64,000 bases of DNA from Corynebacterium accolens. Lineage in GTDB: Bacteria > Actinomycetota > Actinomycetes > Mycobacteriales > Mycobacteriaceae. Positions 48,342 through 57,307 of this stretch are shown here, piece by piece. Positions within the stretch are counted from its first letter, which is position 1, and each line of letters opens with the position of its first letter. Location: assembly GCF_023520795.1 (NCBI RefSeq), contig NZ_CP046605.1, forward strand, positions 1,409,438 to 1,473,437, read 5' to 3'. Position numbers and translations under genes: made by a program. The notes under the pieces are model-generated. The model did no database searches, had not been told where the DNA came from, and saw only the letters and a program-made list of their open reading frames with translations.

Positions 48342-50236
48342 GCGGTGAGGTTTTCTACCCACTCGGTAATCGATGCGGCAATGAGCTCTGGGCTTAGGCC
48401 AAATTCTTCCAAAACCTCGCCGCGGGAACCGTGCTTGGGGAAGTAGCCAGGAACACCAAGGCGCCGCACCGGGGTATCCACCTCTGCGGCACCGAAAGCC
48501 TCAGCAATCATGGAGCCGATGCCGCCGCGAATGAGGCCGTCTTCTACCGTCACCACCAGATCGTGATCTGCCGCCATAGCGATGACGGAGCTTGCCACTG
48601 GCGCGACCCATCGCGGGTCAATGACCGTGACGTTGAGTCCCTGCTTCTCCAGCTCTCGCGCGGCCTTAATGCTCCGTGCGGACATCGCACCGATAGAAAC
48701 GATGAGGACCTCGGGGGTATCCTCACCGGCGTCGGCCTCGCCGTAGTAGAGGATATCGACGCCATCGGCAAGCGTATCCACGGCTTCCATATCGGGCAGC
48801 AAGTTTCCCTTGGGGAACCGGACGACTGAAGGCCCAGAATCAATGTCCAGAGATTCGTGGAAGAGCTCGCGCAGGCGCGCACCATCGCGCGGGGCAGCGA
48901 TGTGCATGCCAGGGACAATGCTCATTAAGGACATATCCCAAATTCCGTTGTGGGAGGCGCCATCAGATCCCGTCACGCCCGCTCGGTCCAGCACGATGGT
49001 CACCGGCAGCTTGAGCAAGGCAATATCCATGATCACCTGATCCACAGCCCTATTCAGGAACGTGGAATACACAGCCACCACGGGGTGCATGCCGCCCAAA
49101 GCCAAACCAGAGGCAGAGGCCATCGCGTGCTGCTCGGCGATGCCCACATCAAAGAACCGCTCTGGGAAACGCTCCTGGAAGGGAGCCAGCCCCGTAGGAC
49201 CCGCCATGGCTGCGGTGATTGCAACGATGTCATCGCGCTTTTCCGCCGCCGCGATCAATTCTTCAGAAAATGCGGCCGTCCACCCCGGCTGCTTGGTGCC
49301 CTTCGCTACGCCGGTTACTGGGTCGATGGCACCGGTCGAGTGCATCTGGTCCTTCGGCTCATTGACCGCAGGCGCAAACCCGTGGCCCTTTTCCGTGACC
49401 ACATGCACGATAATGGGGCCCTCATAATCGCGGGCATAGGAAAGCGCATGCACCAAGCCATCGATGTCATGGCCGTAAATGGGGCCAATATATTTAATCC
49501 CCAGCTCAGGGAAAATCTCCGTGGGCAAGACGGTGGACTTGACGCCTTCTTTCATGGCATGGAGCGCATCAAAGGCGCGCTCGCCTACCCACCCCATGGA
49601 TTTCAGGCGGCGTTTGCCCTGCTCCATGAGCTCGTCGTAACCATGCTGGGAACGAATGCGCCCCAGGTTTTCAGAAATGCCGCCAATGGTGGGTGAATAG
49701 CTGCGGCCGTTGTCGTTGACCACGATGACCGCATTGCGCTTTTTATCTTCAGAAATATTATTGAGCGCTTCCCAGCACATGCCGCCGGTAAGCGCGCCAT
49801 CGCCGACGATGCCGATGACATTGCGGTGGCCTTCCCCGCGAATCTTGAAGGCCTTGGACAGCCCATCCACGGTCGAAAGCGAGGCGGAAGCATGCGAGGA
49901 TTCCGTCCAGTCATGCTCGGACTCACCGCGGTCCGTATAACCGGACAGGCCGCCCTTTTGGCGCAGGGTATCGAATTGGGCCGTGCGGCCAGTCAACATT
50001 TTGTGCACATAAGACTGGTGGGAGGTATCGAAGATGATGGGCTCGCGCGGGGAATCAAAGACCCGGTGCAGCGCAATGGTCAATTCCACCACGCCCAAAT
50101 TGGGCCCCAAGTGCCCACCAGTCACCGATACCTTATCGATGAGGCGCTGGCGAATATCCGCCGCAAGTTCCTCCAACTTTTCTGCAGGCAGTGCCTTCAG
50201 GTCTTGCGGCGAGTTTATGGTATCCAAGATAGTCAT
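48338..50236 (-). CDS. dxs: 1-Deoxy-D-xylulose-5-phosphate synthase
   Basis: A 632-residue thiamine diphosphate enzyme that joins pyruvate and glyceraldehyde 3-phosphate at the entry of the non-mevalonate isoprenoid pathway. The cofactor motif is [18 protein letters not shown]. The domain beginning [15 protein letters not shown] with [13 protein letters not shown] carries the catalytic Glu. The C-terminal transketolase domain is complete. In this genus the pathway feeds decaprenyl phosphate, the carrier used by AftC. ATG 50236 is clear. Confidence 0.98.
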   Translation of the reverse strand: MTILDTINSPQDLKALPAEKLEELAADIRQRLIDKVSVTGGHLGPNLGVVELTIALHRVFDSPREPIIFDTSHQSYVHKMLTGRTAQFDTLRQKGGLSGYTDRGESEHDWTESSHASASLSTVDGLSKAFKIRGEGHRNVIGIVGDGALTGGMCWEALNNISEDKKRNAVIVVNDNGRSYSPTIGGISENLGRIRSQHGYDELMEQGKRRLKSMGWVGERAFDALHAMKEGVKSTVLPTEIFPELGIKYIGPIYGHDIDGLVHALSYARDYEGPIIVHVVTEKGHGFAPAVNEPKDQMHSTGAIDPVTGVAKGTKQPGWTAAFSEELIAAAEKRDDIVAITAAMAGPTGLAPFQERFPERFFDVGIAEQHAMASASGLALGGMHPVVAVYSTFLNRAVDQVIMDIALLKLPVTIVLDRAGVTGSDGASHNGIWDMSLMSIVPGMHIAAPRDGARLRELFHESLDIDSGPSVVRFPKGNLLPDMEAVDTLADGVDILYYGEADAGEDTPEVLIVSIGAMSARSIKAARELEKQGLNVTVIDPRWVAPVASSVIAMAADHDLVVTVEDGLIRGGIGSMIAEAFGAAEVDTPVRRLGVPGYFPKHGSRGEVLEEFGLSPELIAASITEWVENLTA

Positions 50237-50342
50237 GGAGCGGCCTTCAACTCCTTCTGTGCTTAGTTCTTCCTATCCACCGTACCCGTGGTCCGTATTT
50301 TCTTTTATATCGGCTCATTACTTCAGGCGAGGTATTTTCGCG

Positions 50343-51599
50343 TTAAACGGAACTCTGCGCCGGCTTATCTGCTTCCTTATCTGGGGTAATAAGAGCGATA
50401 ACCTCAAAGTGATGGGTGCCAGGAAAGGCATTGATTAGCGCCATTTTCTCAGGCTTGTACCCAGCGCTGTGCCACAGGGATAGATCGCGGGCAAAGGTTG
50501 CGGGATCGCAGCCCACATGAACCACGGCCTGCGGCTTTGCCTCCGCCACGGCGCGGATAACCTGCTCGCCCGCCCCGGTTCGCGGCGGATCGAGCACCAC
50601 GGCACCAGGTTGGGGCAATTGCGCAGCAACCTGTTCTACCTTCGCGGATTTGACTGCAATATCGATATCGCGCAGCCCCGGCTGCGTAGACGCCGTTGCC
50701 GCGGGCGAATAGTCCACGGAAATGACTTTTCCACCGGTGGCTTCTGATAGCGCGGGCGCGAATAGTCCGACGCCGCCGTACAAATCCCAGGCAATCTTCT
50801 GCTGGTAATTCCGGCCGGCCAGCCACTGCCCCGCCACAGCGCTATAAAGTTCCGGCGCCGCCACATGCGCTTGCCAAAAGGCCGTGGCAGGGAAGGAAAA
50901 CTCGCGGCCATTGACGTATTCGACCACGGTGCCAGAGCCCTCGATGACCTCGCGAATGGTCTCCACGCGCCTGCCCCGCGGTGCCTTGCGCGTTTCCACC
51001 ACATGCCGGTTACCCGCGCCATCGAGAACCGCGACGATTTCGGCCCCCGGGGTAAAACGCCGCGCGCCGTCGCCTACCAAACCATCAATCAGGCCATCTG
51101 CTAGTTGGGTACAACCGACAGAAGTCACCAGCTCATTCGAGCGGTACTTCCGCAATCCGGCGCGGCCTTGCTTGTCGACGCCCAACCTGACCCTCGACCG
51201 CCAGCCCCGTACCGGCGGCAGGTCGTGTTGTTCAATAGTGAGGGACTCGAGCCCTTCTATGCCGCTACGGCGCAGCTGTTCGCGGAGAACGTCCATCTTG
51301 ATGTCTAGTTCCGCTGCGGGATCCAACTCTGCAAAATCGCAGCACCCAGCACCAAGCTCCGCGGCGGGGCAACTACTGGGTACGCGCAGAGCCCCTGCGG
51401 TGACGATGCTATCGAGTTCGCCCTTGATAAAGGACTTTTTCACCTTACCGGCGGTTGCGCGAACCGTGTCCCCCGGAAAAGCCCGGGGAACGAAGACGAC
51501 GCGCCCGTCTGAGGCGTGGCCGATGCCAAGTCCACCATGGGCCATGCGGTCAATGGTGACCTCCAGGGTGTCTCCGCGAGATAGAGCGGACTCATTCAT
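50343..51599 (-). CDS. Class I RNA methyltransferase with TRAM domain (RlmD/TrmA-like)
   Basis: About 418 residues. The TRAM domain (GDTLEVTIDRMAHGGLGIGH) is followed by a cysteine group CPAAELGAGCCDF that may hold an iron-sulfur cluster, the SAM site DLYGGVGLFAPALSE, the NPPR-like DPPRTGAGEQV, and the catalytic cysteine in VVHVGCDPATFARDL. It should methylate C5 of a uridine in tRNA or rRNA. ATG 51599 (GAGG upstream) overlaps the DUF3159 gene by eight bases. Target is undetermined. Confidence 0.92.
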   Translation of the reverse strand: MNESALSRGDTLEVTIDRMAHGGLGIGHASDGRVVFVPRAFPGDTVRATAGKVKKSFIKGELDSIVTAGALRVPSSCPAAELGAGCCDFAELDPAAELDIKMDVLREQLRRSGIEGLESLTIEQHDLPPVRGWRSRVRLGVDKQGRAGLRKYRSNELVTSVGCTQLADGLIDGLVGDGARRFTPGAEIVAVLDGAGNRHVVETRKAPRGRRVETIREVIEGSGTVVEYVNGREFSFPATAFWQAHVAAPELYSAVAGQWLAGRNYQQKIAWDLYGGVGLFAPALSEATGGKVISVDYSPAATASTQPGLRDIDIAVKSAKVEQVAAQLPQPGAVVLDPPRTGAGEQVIRAVAEAKPQAVVHVGCDPATFARDLSLWHSAGYKPEKMALINAFPGTHHFEVIALITPDKEADKPAQSSV

Positions 51600-52311
51600 T
51601 TTCTGCCTCGAACTCTTGTGTACTGCGATCTGAACTTGTGGCAAGCCCGGCATTTTCTGCCGCTTCTACCGCGGCATCTGCGCGGCGCACCATCCACACG
51701 GTCAATGCGGTCACCAATAGCGTCAAGGGCCAGCCCATGACGATCCTGGTAATGCCCAAGGCGGTCGTCTCCCCGGCATCATAAATCGCCCGCTGGATGA
51801 TAAACCGCGCTAAGAAGATAACGGCCCACCCGGCGGTGGCAATGGAATAGGCCCTGCGCGCAAGCTTTACCTTCTGCCAGGCCATATCATCGCCGTTCAA
51901 GCCCTTCCAGATAACGCCAACGGCCGGCCACCGGAAGAGAATTGATAGCGACGCGGCGATAAACAGGGCCAGTGACATCCAAATGCCGTATAGGAAGTAG
52001 CCTTTGGCATCGCCGGTAAACCAGGCGATGGCGGCGCAAATGGCCACCCCGATAAGGCCAGAGATGGCCGGCTGAATGGTCTGTTTGCGAACGATGCGCC
52101 ATATGGCGATCACTACCGCCACACCCAGCGCGGAGATGAGCGCCGGGGTTAGGCCGTAAAGGCTATTAACTGGAATAAGGACGACGATGGGCAAGGTGGC
52201 CGCAACCAGTCCGGGAAGGCCTCCCATTTGTTCCAACAGAGTTGGCTCAGTATCGCGGTCCTGGTCGTCGCCTAGCTGTGGAGCCTGCGGCTCCGGCAAA
52301 GAGTTACTCAC
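51592..52311 (-). CDS. DUF3159 integral membrane protein
   Basis: A 239-residue membrane protein with five to six helices, for example LVAATLPIVVLIPVNSLYGL and VVIAIWRIVRKQTIQPAISG. The family is actinobacterial and of unknown function. It lies between DUF3710 and the RNA methyltransferase, whose start it overlaps. The N-terminus is acidic (PQLGDDQDRDTEPTLLEQMG). Confidence 0.9.
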   Translation of the reverse strand: MSNSLPEPQAPQLGDDQDRDTEPTLLEQMGGLPGLVAATLPIVVLIPVNSLYGLTPALISALGVAVVIAIWRIVRKQTIQPAISGLIGVAICAAIAWFTGDAKGYFLYGIWMSLALFIAASLSILFRWPAVGVIWKGLNGDDMAWQKVKLARRAYSIATAGWAVIFLARFIIQRAIYDAGETTALGITRIVMGWPLTLLVTALTVWMVRRADAAVEAAENAGLATSSDRSTQEFEAENE

Positions 52312-52328
52312 GTAGCGTTCTGCTTTAC

Positions 52329-53300
52329 TTACTTATCGGTATCGGGGTTAGACCCCTTGTCTTTGTCATGTGCGGGAGATTCATTGTCCCCCTTGGGTGG
52401 CTGCGCGCCCAAATCGCGCAGTTGCTGTTCGGCTTCCGCCTCAGCTGCGGGATCGGGGCCGCCTACCCCGTTTTCTGGGTGACCTTGGGCCGCCTGCCCC
52501 TGGGAATTTGCGCCTGATTGGTCCTGCTGACGCTTTTCCATGGCTTGTTTGACCTGCTCCACCAGCTGCTTGGGCATGATGACCGGCAGTGCATTGCCCG
52601 CCAAAATGGGATCTTCACCGCGGTAGACAAAGGTTCGCGATGCTACGTCGCGCGCGATCTGCGCTAAATCTTCTTCAAGGCCGGTAGGTGCTGCAAGAGT
52701 TAAGCGCAGCATCCACCGCGGGCCTTCGGCGCCAATGACGCGCAGTTGGCCGTTGTCATTTTTGCCAACGATTTCCAGCCCCCAAGGGCCTTGCTCCGTG
52801 GTGACGGATAGCCCATCGCGGCTCATGCCTTCCTTGATTTCTTCCACGGATTCAGCCCACTGGCCAGGTTTGCGTGGAGCTGCGAAGGCAACGGGAGTAA
52901 TACGGCCCGCCTTGGTGACAATGTGCAGCATCTTCGGGCCTTGTTCGCCCATTTCTACCTGGACCTGGGAATCCTTGGGCAGCGGAATGCGCATCGAGCC
53001 AAGGTCAAGGATGCCGATGGAAGAATCAGAAAAGTCAAAGTCTTCGATATTGACGGAATCGCCATCGAAGGGGCCGGTTTCGCCATTTACGGCGTCGTGG
53101 GCAAACTCCGTTGGCACCTGTCCCGAAGCTGCGGCGGCATCGGCAGCCGTATCTTTTACGGATGCAAAGGAATTCGATTCAGCCGAAGCCGATCCTGCGG
53201 AATCAGCGGCAGGCTCTTGCGGCTGCGATTGCCGTGAGGCCTCCGGCTCTTCCTTCCGGTTGTCATCGTTTTTCTTTTTGCCAAATGGCCAAATACCCAT
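52329..53300 (-). CDS. DUF3710 protein
   Basis: A 323-residue actinobacterial protein. Residues 1-60 are charged and low-complexity (KKKNDDNRKEEPEASRQSQP). The DUF3710 core contains GSMRIPLPKDSQVQVEMG, GPRWMLRLTLAAPTGLEED and PILAGNALPVIMPKQLVEQ. The last 70 residues are Gln/Gly/Asp-rich. Function is unknown. It follows dut with 14 bases between. Confidence 0.9.
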   Translation of the reverse strand: MGIWPFGKKKNDDNRKEEPEASRQSQPQEPAADSAGSASAESNSFASVKDTAADAAAASGQVPTEFAHDAVNGETGPFDGDSVNIEDFDFSDSSIGILDLGSMRIPLPKDSQVQVEMGEQGPKMLHIVTKAGRITPVAFAAPRKPGQWAESVEEIKEGMSRDGLSVTTEQGPWGLEIVGKNDNGQLRVIGAEGPRWMLRLTLAAPTGLEEDLAQIARDVASRTFVYRGEDPILAGNALPVIMPKQLVEQVKQAMEKRQQDQSGANSQGQAAQGHPENGVGGPDPAAEAEAEQQLRDLGAQPPKGDNESPAHDKDKGSNPDTDK

Positions 53301-53314
53301 GTGTTTAAACCTTT

Positions 53315-53788
53315 CTATACCCCGGTTGATCCGTAGCCGCCGGTACCGCGGTCGGTCTCATCCAAGTCTTCTACTTCGCTAAAATCCATTAGTTCTACAC
53401 GCTGTACCACGAGTTGAGCGATGCGCATGCCGCGCTCGATCTCGATCGGGGTGTGGGAATCGTGGTTGATCAGGCACACCTTGATCTCCCCGCGGTAGTC
53501 AGCATCCACGGTACCCGGCGTATTGACAATGGACAGCCCGTGTTTAGCTGCTAGGCCAGACCTCGGATGAATTAATCCCACGGTGCCCAGCGGCAAGGCC
53601 ATGGCTATACCGGTGCCAACGAGGGCGCGTTCGCCAGGTTGGAGGGTAAGCGCCTCGGCAGCATAAAGATCGGCGCCGGCGTCACCCCGATGGGCCCGAA
53701 ATGGCATCGGCAGCCCTTTATCGAGGCGCTTAATTTTGACGTCTCCTACTGGCGTTAGTTCCTGCGGTAGCGAATTCGAATCAGTCAC
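53315..53788 (-). CDS. dut: dUTP pyrophosphatase
   Basis: A 157-residue trimeric dUTPase with all five motifs: [44 protein letters not shown] and [10 protein letters not shown]. It hydrolyses dUTP to keep uracil out of DNA and supplies dUMP. It is the first gene of the dut-DUF3710-DUF3159-methyltransferase operon and diverges from the DUF3093 gene across 64 bp. Confidence 0.98.
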   Translation of the reverse strand: MTDSNSLPQELTPVGDVKIKRLDKGLPMPFRAHRGDAGADLYAAEALTLQPGERALVGTGIAMALPLGTVGLIHPRSGLAAKHGLSIVNTPGTVDADYRGEIKVCLINHDSHTPIEIERGMRIAQLVVQRVELMDFSEVEDLDETDRGTGGYGSTGV

Positions 53789-53852
53789 TTAGCCAATCCT
53801 ACCTGCCCCAGCCGGTTCATTCTGCGCCTGGAGTGGACTAGACTGCCTAGAC

Positions 53853-54353
53853 GTGTCTGATATTTCTGCTCCTCAACCCGCTGACCCGAAAGTGTTGTAT
53901 CGCGAACGCCAATGGGTGCCGTGGTACTTCTGGATTTTTGCAGCAATCGTTGTGGCTTTAACCTCAGCTACGGCCGGACTCAACCGCTCTGTGTGGTGGA
54001 CCATCATTCCCGCGGTCCTGCTCGGAGCCATCGCTATCTGGGTGCTCATCACGTGGTCTGGGACCGTTGTGCAAGTAGAACAAGATGAAGATGGCACGCG
54101 GTGGCTGCTCGTCAAAGACGCACAGCTACCCAATGAGGTTGTCTCTCGTTCGATTACCGTTCCAAAGTCTGCGCGCCATAACGCACTGGGCCCGCAATTC
54201 GATCCGGCCGCATTCTTGGTCTCTCATGCCTGGATTGACGAGCACGCCATGATGGTCCTCAATGATCCGGAAGATGACACCCCATATTGGCTCATTGCCT
54301 CGAAAGATCCAGACCAACTGCTCCGCGCCTTCCTGCCAGAGCAGCACGCGTAA
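53853..54353 (+). CDS. DUF3093 membrane protein
   Basis: A 166-residue protein with two adjacent N-terminal helices (WYFWIFAAIVVALTSATAGL, VWWTIIPAVLLGAIAIWVLI) and a soluble C-terminal half that includes DPAAFLVSHAWIDEHAMMVL and DPEDDTPYWLIASKDPD. DUF3093 proteins occur across actinobacteria beside dut. GTG 53853 follows TAGACT by eight bases with no Shine-Dalgarno, which indicates a leaderless mRNA. Confidence 0.9.
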   Translation: MSDISAPQPADPKVLYRERQWVPWYFWIFAAIVVALTSATAGLNRSVWWTIIPAVLLGAIAIWVLITWSGTVVQVEQDEDGTRWLLVKDAQLPNEVVSRSITVPKSARHNALGPQFDPAAFLVSHAWIDEHAMMVLNDPEDDTPYWLIASKDPDQLLRAFLPEQHA

Positions 54354-54539
54354 AATTCGTAGATTCTAGGGGTCGCTGCTTTTTAGAAGGCATCACCTGT
54401 GAGAGTGCCGTTGGTGTTTTCCGTGCTACTGCATCCCCCCCCGAGCAAGCCCGTATGACAGCATTAAAGCAGACTTTCGGTCGCACCTTACGCGGGTTCT
54501 TGTACCGTCAGTGAAAAGTTGGACTAGGAAGAGATCACA

Positions 54540-54872
54540 ATGGGTTTCGGAGGAGCTTTAGGCAGAACTCAAAAAGATGGGAAACCCTGGATACCTCCTT
54601 GGTGGTTTTCCTTTGTGCTACTGCCGCTAATGGTCATCGCTGAATTTTATGTCAGCCAAGTAACCGGTTGGCGGGGAGTGTCCTCATCCAACGTGGAAGG
54701 AGTCTCTTGGAGCGAACTGAGCTCTGACGGCATCGTCCTTCACGTAGTGGGGTACATGGCTTTTTACCTCGTTCTAGTACTGCCCATCTTCTTGGTTCGT
54801 CGATACCTATTGGAGAAACGGCAAAAGCAAGGAAGCGAACCGGATGAAAAGGGCAAAGACGAACAGCCTTAG
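54540..54872 (+). CDS. Small two-helix membrane protein, unknown
   Basis: A 110-residue protein with two hydrophobic segments (WWFSFVLLPLMVIAEFYV, VGYMAFYLVLVLPIFLVRR), a Ser-rich loop between them and a charged Lys/Glu tail. I do not recognise the family. ATG 54540 has AGGAAGAG upstream. The surrounding 54354-55060 stretch interrupts the usual DUF3093-DUF4193 order, has an eight-C tract at 54435-54442, and includes a sequence like the IS3-family end at 12595, so the gene may be a recent insertion. Confidence 0.6.
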   Translation: MGFGGALGRTQKDGKPWIPPWWFSFVLLPLMVIAEFYVSQVTGWRGVSSSNVEGVSWSELSSDGIVLHVVGYMAFYLVLVLPIFLVRRYLLEKRQKQGSEPDEKGKDEQP

Positions 54873-54895
54873 ATATAGCTGGATAACTGAGGGGG

Positions 54896-54931
54896 CCTGC
54901 CCCCGAAAGTAGAGGCCCCGGGGAGTTAGCT
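54896..54931. repeat. IS3-end-like sequence
   Basis: Aligns to 12595-12631: both begin CCTG, contain CCCCCG and AAAGT and end AGTTAGCT or GGTTAGCT, with small gaps. No transposase remnant is attached. Confidence 0.4.
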
Positions 54932-54971
54932 CCCGCGCACATTAGGTGTCTGCTAAACAAGGAAAACTTCA

Positions 54972-55010
54972 CACCCCGCCACGTTTGCCTGTGCAAACTG
55001 CGGCGGGGTG
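54972..55010. terminator. Strong bidirectional hairpin terminator
   Basis: CACCCCGCC (54972-54980) pairs with GGCGGGGTG (55002-55010), with GTTTGC/GCAAAC inside. It separates the small membrane protein from the convergent DUF4193 gene. Confidence 0.8.
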
Positions 55011-55063
55011 AATCTTTATTTGGGTTGTGCGCAGTAACGGCTAGCTAGGCCAATACTGGCTGT

Positions 55064-55354
55064 TTAGGCACAATCCTTACAGATGGGCATGCCATCTTCT
55101 TCGTGCGAGTAACGCTTATTGGACTGGACCAAAAAGCAGGATCCGCAGGTAAATTCGTCTTCTTGGCGGGGAACGACCTGTACGTTGAGTTCCTCGCCGG
55201 TGAGGTCAACTGATGGCGGCTGGAATGCTTCGACGATTTCGCCATCGTCATCCATGCCATTGCTTTCGGGTTCAGCTGCTTTCAGTCCCTCTAAAGAGTC
55301 AGTTTCAAGTTCGTCTTCTGCACCGCGGCGCGGTGCGTCATAATCGGTGGCCAT
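55064..55354 (-). CDS. DUF4193 protein with zinc-ribbon-like cysteines
   Basis: A 96-residue actinobacterial protein. The N-terminus ATDYDAPRRG and the Asp/Glu-rich middle are typical of DUF4193. The C-terminal QEDEFTCGSCFLVQSNKRYSH and ICKDCA give four cysteines in CxxC pairs that should bind zinc. Function is unknown. It is a single gene with ATG 55354. The corresponding mycobacterial gene lies in the same dut-suhB interval. Confidence 0.93.
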   Translation of the reverse strand: MATDYDAPRRGAEDELETDSLEGLKAAEPESNGMDDDGEIVEAFQPPSVDLTGEELNVQVVPRQEDEFTCGSCFLVQSNKRYSHEEDGMPICKDCA

Positions 55355-55465
55355 ACTGCACGCCCCTATAAGTCGAGTTGCTTTAGGAATAGTTGTTTAT
55401 CGATCGCGCATAGTAAAGGACAAACACCGATATGTCATCCTGCTGCTAAGAAATTCTTAGATCCT

Positions 55466-56326
55466 TCACCCCCGCATCGCTTCCTTAGCGCCATGTGCTG
55501 CCAAAAGTTCCTCAAATGCGGGTGCCAAATTCACCCCCGCAGCCCAGGTTAATTCACCATCGGCGGACCCCTTGTCCAGCCCTGGATGGTGGACTTTAGC
55601 TCCTGCCTCGCGGGCGATGAGAGCACCGGCGGCAAAATCCCAAGCGTTAATGCCGTGCTCGAAATAGGCATCTACGCTCCCCTCGGCCACGCGGCACAAA
55701 TCAAGGGCGGCTGCGCCGATGCGGCGGATATCGCGGACCTGCGGCAGCAACTTGGTCAGCAGTTCCGCCTGGTGTTTGCGCCGCTGTGCGCCGTAACCAA
55801 ATCCCGTCGCAACCAAGGAAAGCGCGGGATCATCTTGTTCACCGCATCGCAGCGAGGACCGCGTGCCATCCGCAGTGGTAACCGTGGCACCCTCGCCTGC
55901 CGCTGCGGAATACACCTGCCCCCGCGCCACGTTGACCACAGCGCCTGCTACCAGGCGGCCATCGTATTCCGCACCGATGGAGACCGCGTAGTCCGGAATG
56001 CCGTAAAGGAAATTGACGGTTCCGTCGATGGGGTCCACGATCCACCGCACGCCGGTCGTCCCGTCGAAGCTCGCGCCTTCCTCACCTAATAAGCCATCGC
56101 CAGGGCGGCTTTCCCTAATCGTGCGCGTAATAAACTCCTCAGTGGCGGTGTCGACCTCCGTTACCGGGTCGACGGCGCTCGATTTCGTCTGAGTATGTGC
56201 CGCAATACCGTCTCCAGCGACCAAGTCGGCGCGGCGCGTCCGGATAAGTTCCGCCGCGTGCATCGCGGTAGATTCCGCAAAATCTCGCAACTGCAGAAAA
56301 TCTATGTCATGATCCATGCCAACCAT
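55466..56326 (-). CDS. suhB: Inositol monophosphatase family protein
   Basis: About 286 residues. Metal-binding motifs are LLGEEGASF, WIVDPIDGTVNFLYG and the C-terminal INAWDFAAGALIAREAGA. It should dephosphorylate inositol phosphate, which feeds phosphatidylinositol and mycothiol in this genus; other sugar phosphates are possible. ATG 56326 is favoured because GAAGAAGG precedes it. Its start codon lies only 25 bp from the ppgK start on the other strand, so its promoter must lie within the ppgK coding sequence. Confidence 0.93.
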   Translation of the reverse strand: MVGMDHDIDFLQLRDFAESTAMHAAELIRTRRADLVAGDGIAAHTQTKSSAVDPVTEVDTATEEFITRTIRESRPGDGLLGEEGASFDGTTGVRWIVDPIDGTVNFLYGIPDYAVSIGAEYDGRLVAGAVVNVARGQVYSAAAGEGATVTTADGTRSSLRCGEQDDPALSLVATGFGYGAQRRKHQAELLTKLLPQVRDIRRIGAAALDLCRVAEGSVDAYFEHGINAWDFAAGALIAREAGAKVHHPGLDKGSADGELTWAAGVNLAPAFEELLAAHGAKEAMRG

Positions 56327-56351
56327 TGTGCCTTCTTCTACACTTGCGAGC

Positions 56352-57110
56352 ATGACTACTCATACTGGCCACTCATTTGGCATCGATATCGGCGGCTCCG
56401 GCATTAAGGGCGCAGAAGTCGACCTCAAAAACGGTGAATTCGTGGGTTCGCGGCTAAAGATCCCTACCCCACAGCCGTCCACACCAGATGAGGTAGCCAC
56501 GGTAGTAGCCCAAATTGTGCGCGAAAAAGAGTGGGACAAGCCCGTCGGCATCACCTTGCCCTCGGTAGTGTCGAACCACACGGTGCACTCCGCTGCCAAT
56601 ATCTCACCTGAGTGGATAGGCGTGGATACCACCGAGTTGTTTTCGCGTTATTTAGACGTTGATTTTGTGGTCTTAAATGATGCCGATGCCGCAGGACTTG
56701 CGGAAGTCGCGTATGGAAACGAGTTGGCCAAAACCGGGCCAGTCATCTTTTTGACGCTGGGAACCGGCATCGGATCGGCCTTCTTCCTCAACGGGCAGCT
56801 CTTCCCCAATACCGAGCTTGGCCACCTCACGGTGGAAACTAACGAAGCCGAGGCGATCGCGTCCTCCGCCGCCAAGGAACGCGAAGGGCTGAAGTACAAG
56901 GAGTGGACGCCTCGGCTCAATCGAGTGCTGCAAGAATACGAGAAATTATTTAACCCGCAAGCATTCCTGATCGGGGGTGGCATATCTCGCAAATTCCACA
57001 AATGGGGACACCACTTAACCATTGATACCCCCGTTATGCCTGCACAGTTGCAAAATCGTGCGGGTATTGTAGGTGCAGCGATGGCGGTATTGGAAGGCCT
57101 AGAGCCATAA
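56352..57110 (+). CDS. ppgK: Polyphosphate glucokinase
   Basis: A 252-residue ROK-fold kinase that phosphorylates glucose using polyphosphate or ATP. FGIDIGGSGIKGAEVDL is the first phosphate loop, LNDADAAGLAEV contains the catalytic Asp, and LTLGTGIGSAFF is the second phosphate loop. The ROK zinc cysteines are absent, as in PPGK. ATG 56352 with TACACT seven bases before it and no Shine-Dalgarno suggests a leaderless mRNA; ATG 56316 is unlikely. Divergent from suhB, upstream of sigA. Confidence 0.95.
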   Translation: MTTHTGHSFGIDIGGSGIKGAEVDLKNGEFVGSRLKIPTPQPSTPDEVATVVAQIVREKEWDKPVGITLPSVVSNHTVHSAANISPEWIGVDTTELFSRYLDVDFVVLNDADAAGLAEVAYGNELAKTGPVIFLTLGTGIGSAFFLNGQLFPNTELGHLTVETNEAEAIASSAAKEREGLKYKEWTPRLNRVLQEYEKLFNPQAFLIGGGISRKFHKWGHHLTIDTPVMPAQLQNRAGIVGAAMAVLEGLEP

Positions 57111-57307
57111 AATCGCCGTTGCATTAACCCTATCTACCGGCATTGTGCAAAAATCGCCTATACTGGGCGGTCGATCCAAAATTGCATGGCTCTCGGGCGT
57201 GTCTGACCTGCATAAGGCCTACACCCGCTACCATTTCTTAATGCTATTGCCACCCTGTGCGGGTGCGGTGAGCTATTCCCATCAAGTAGTAAGTCGAAAG
57301 GGCGTAC

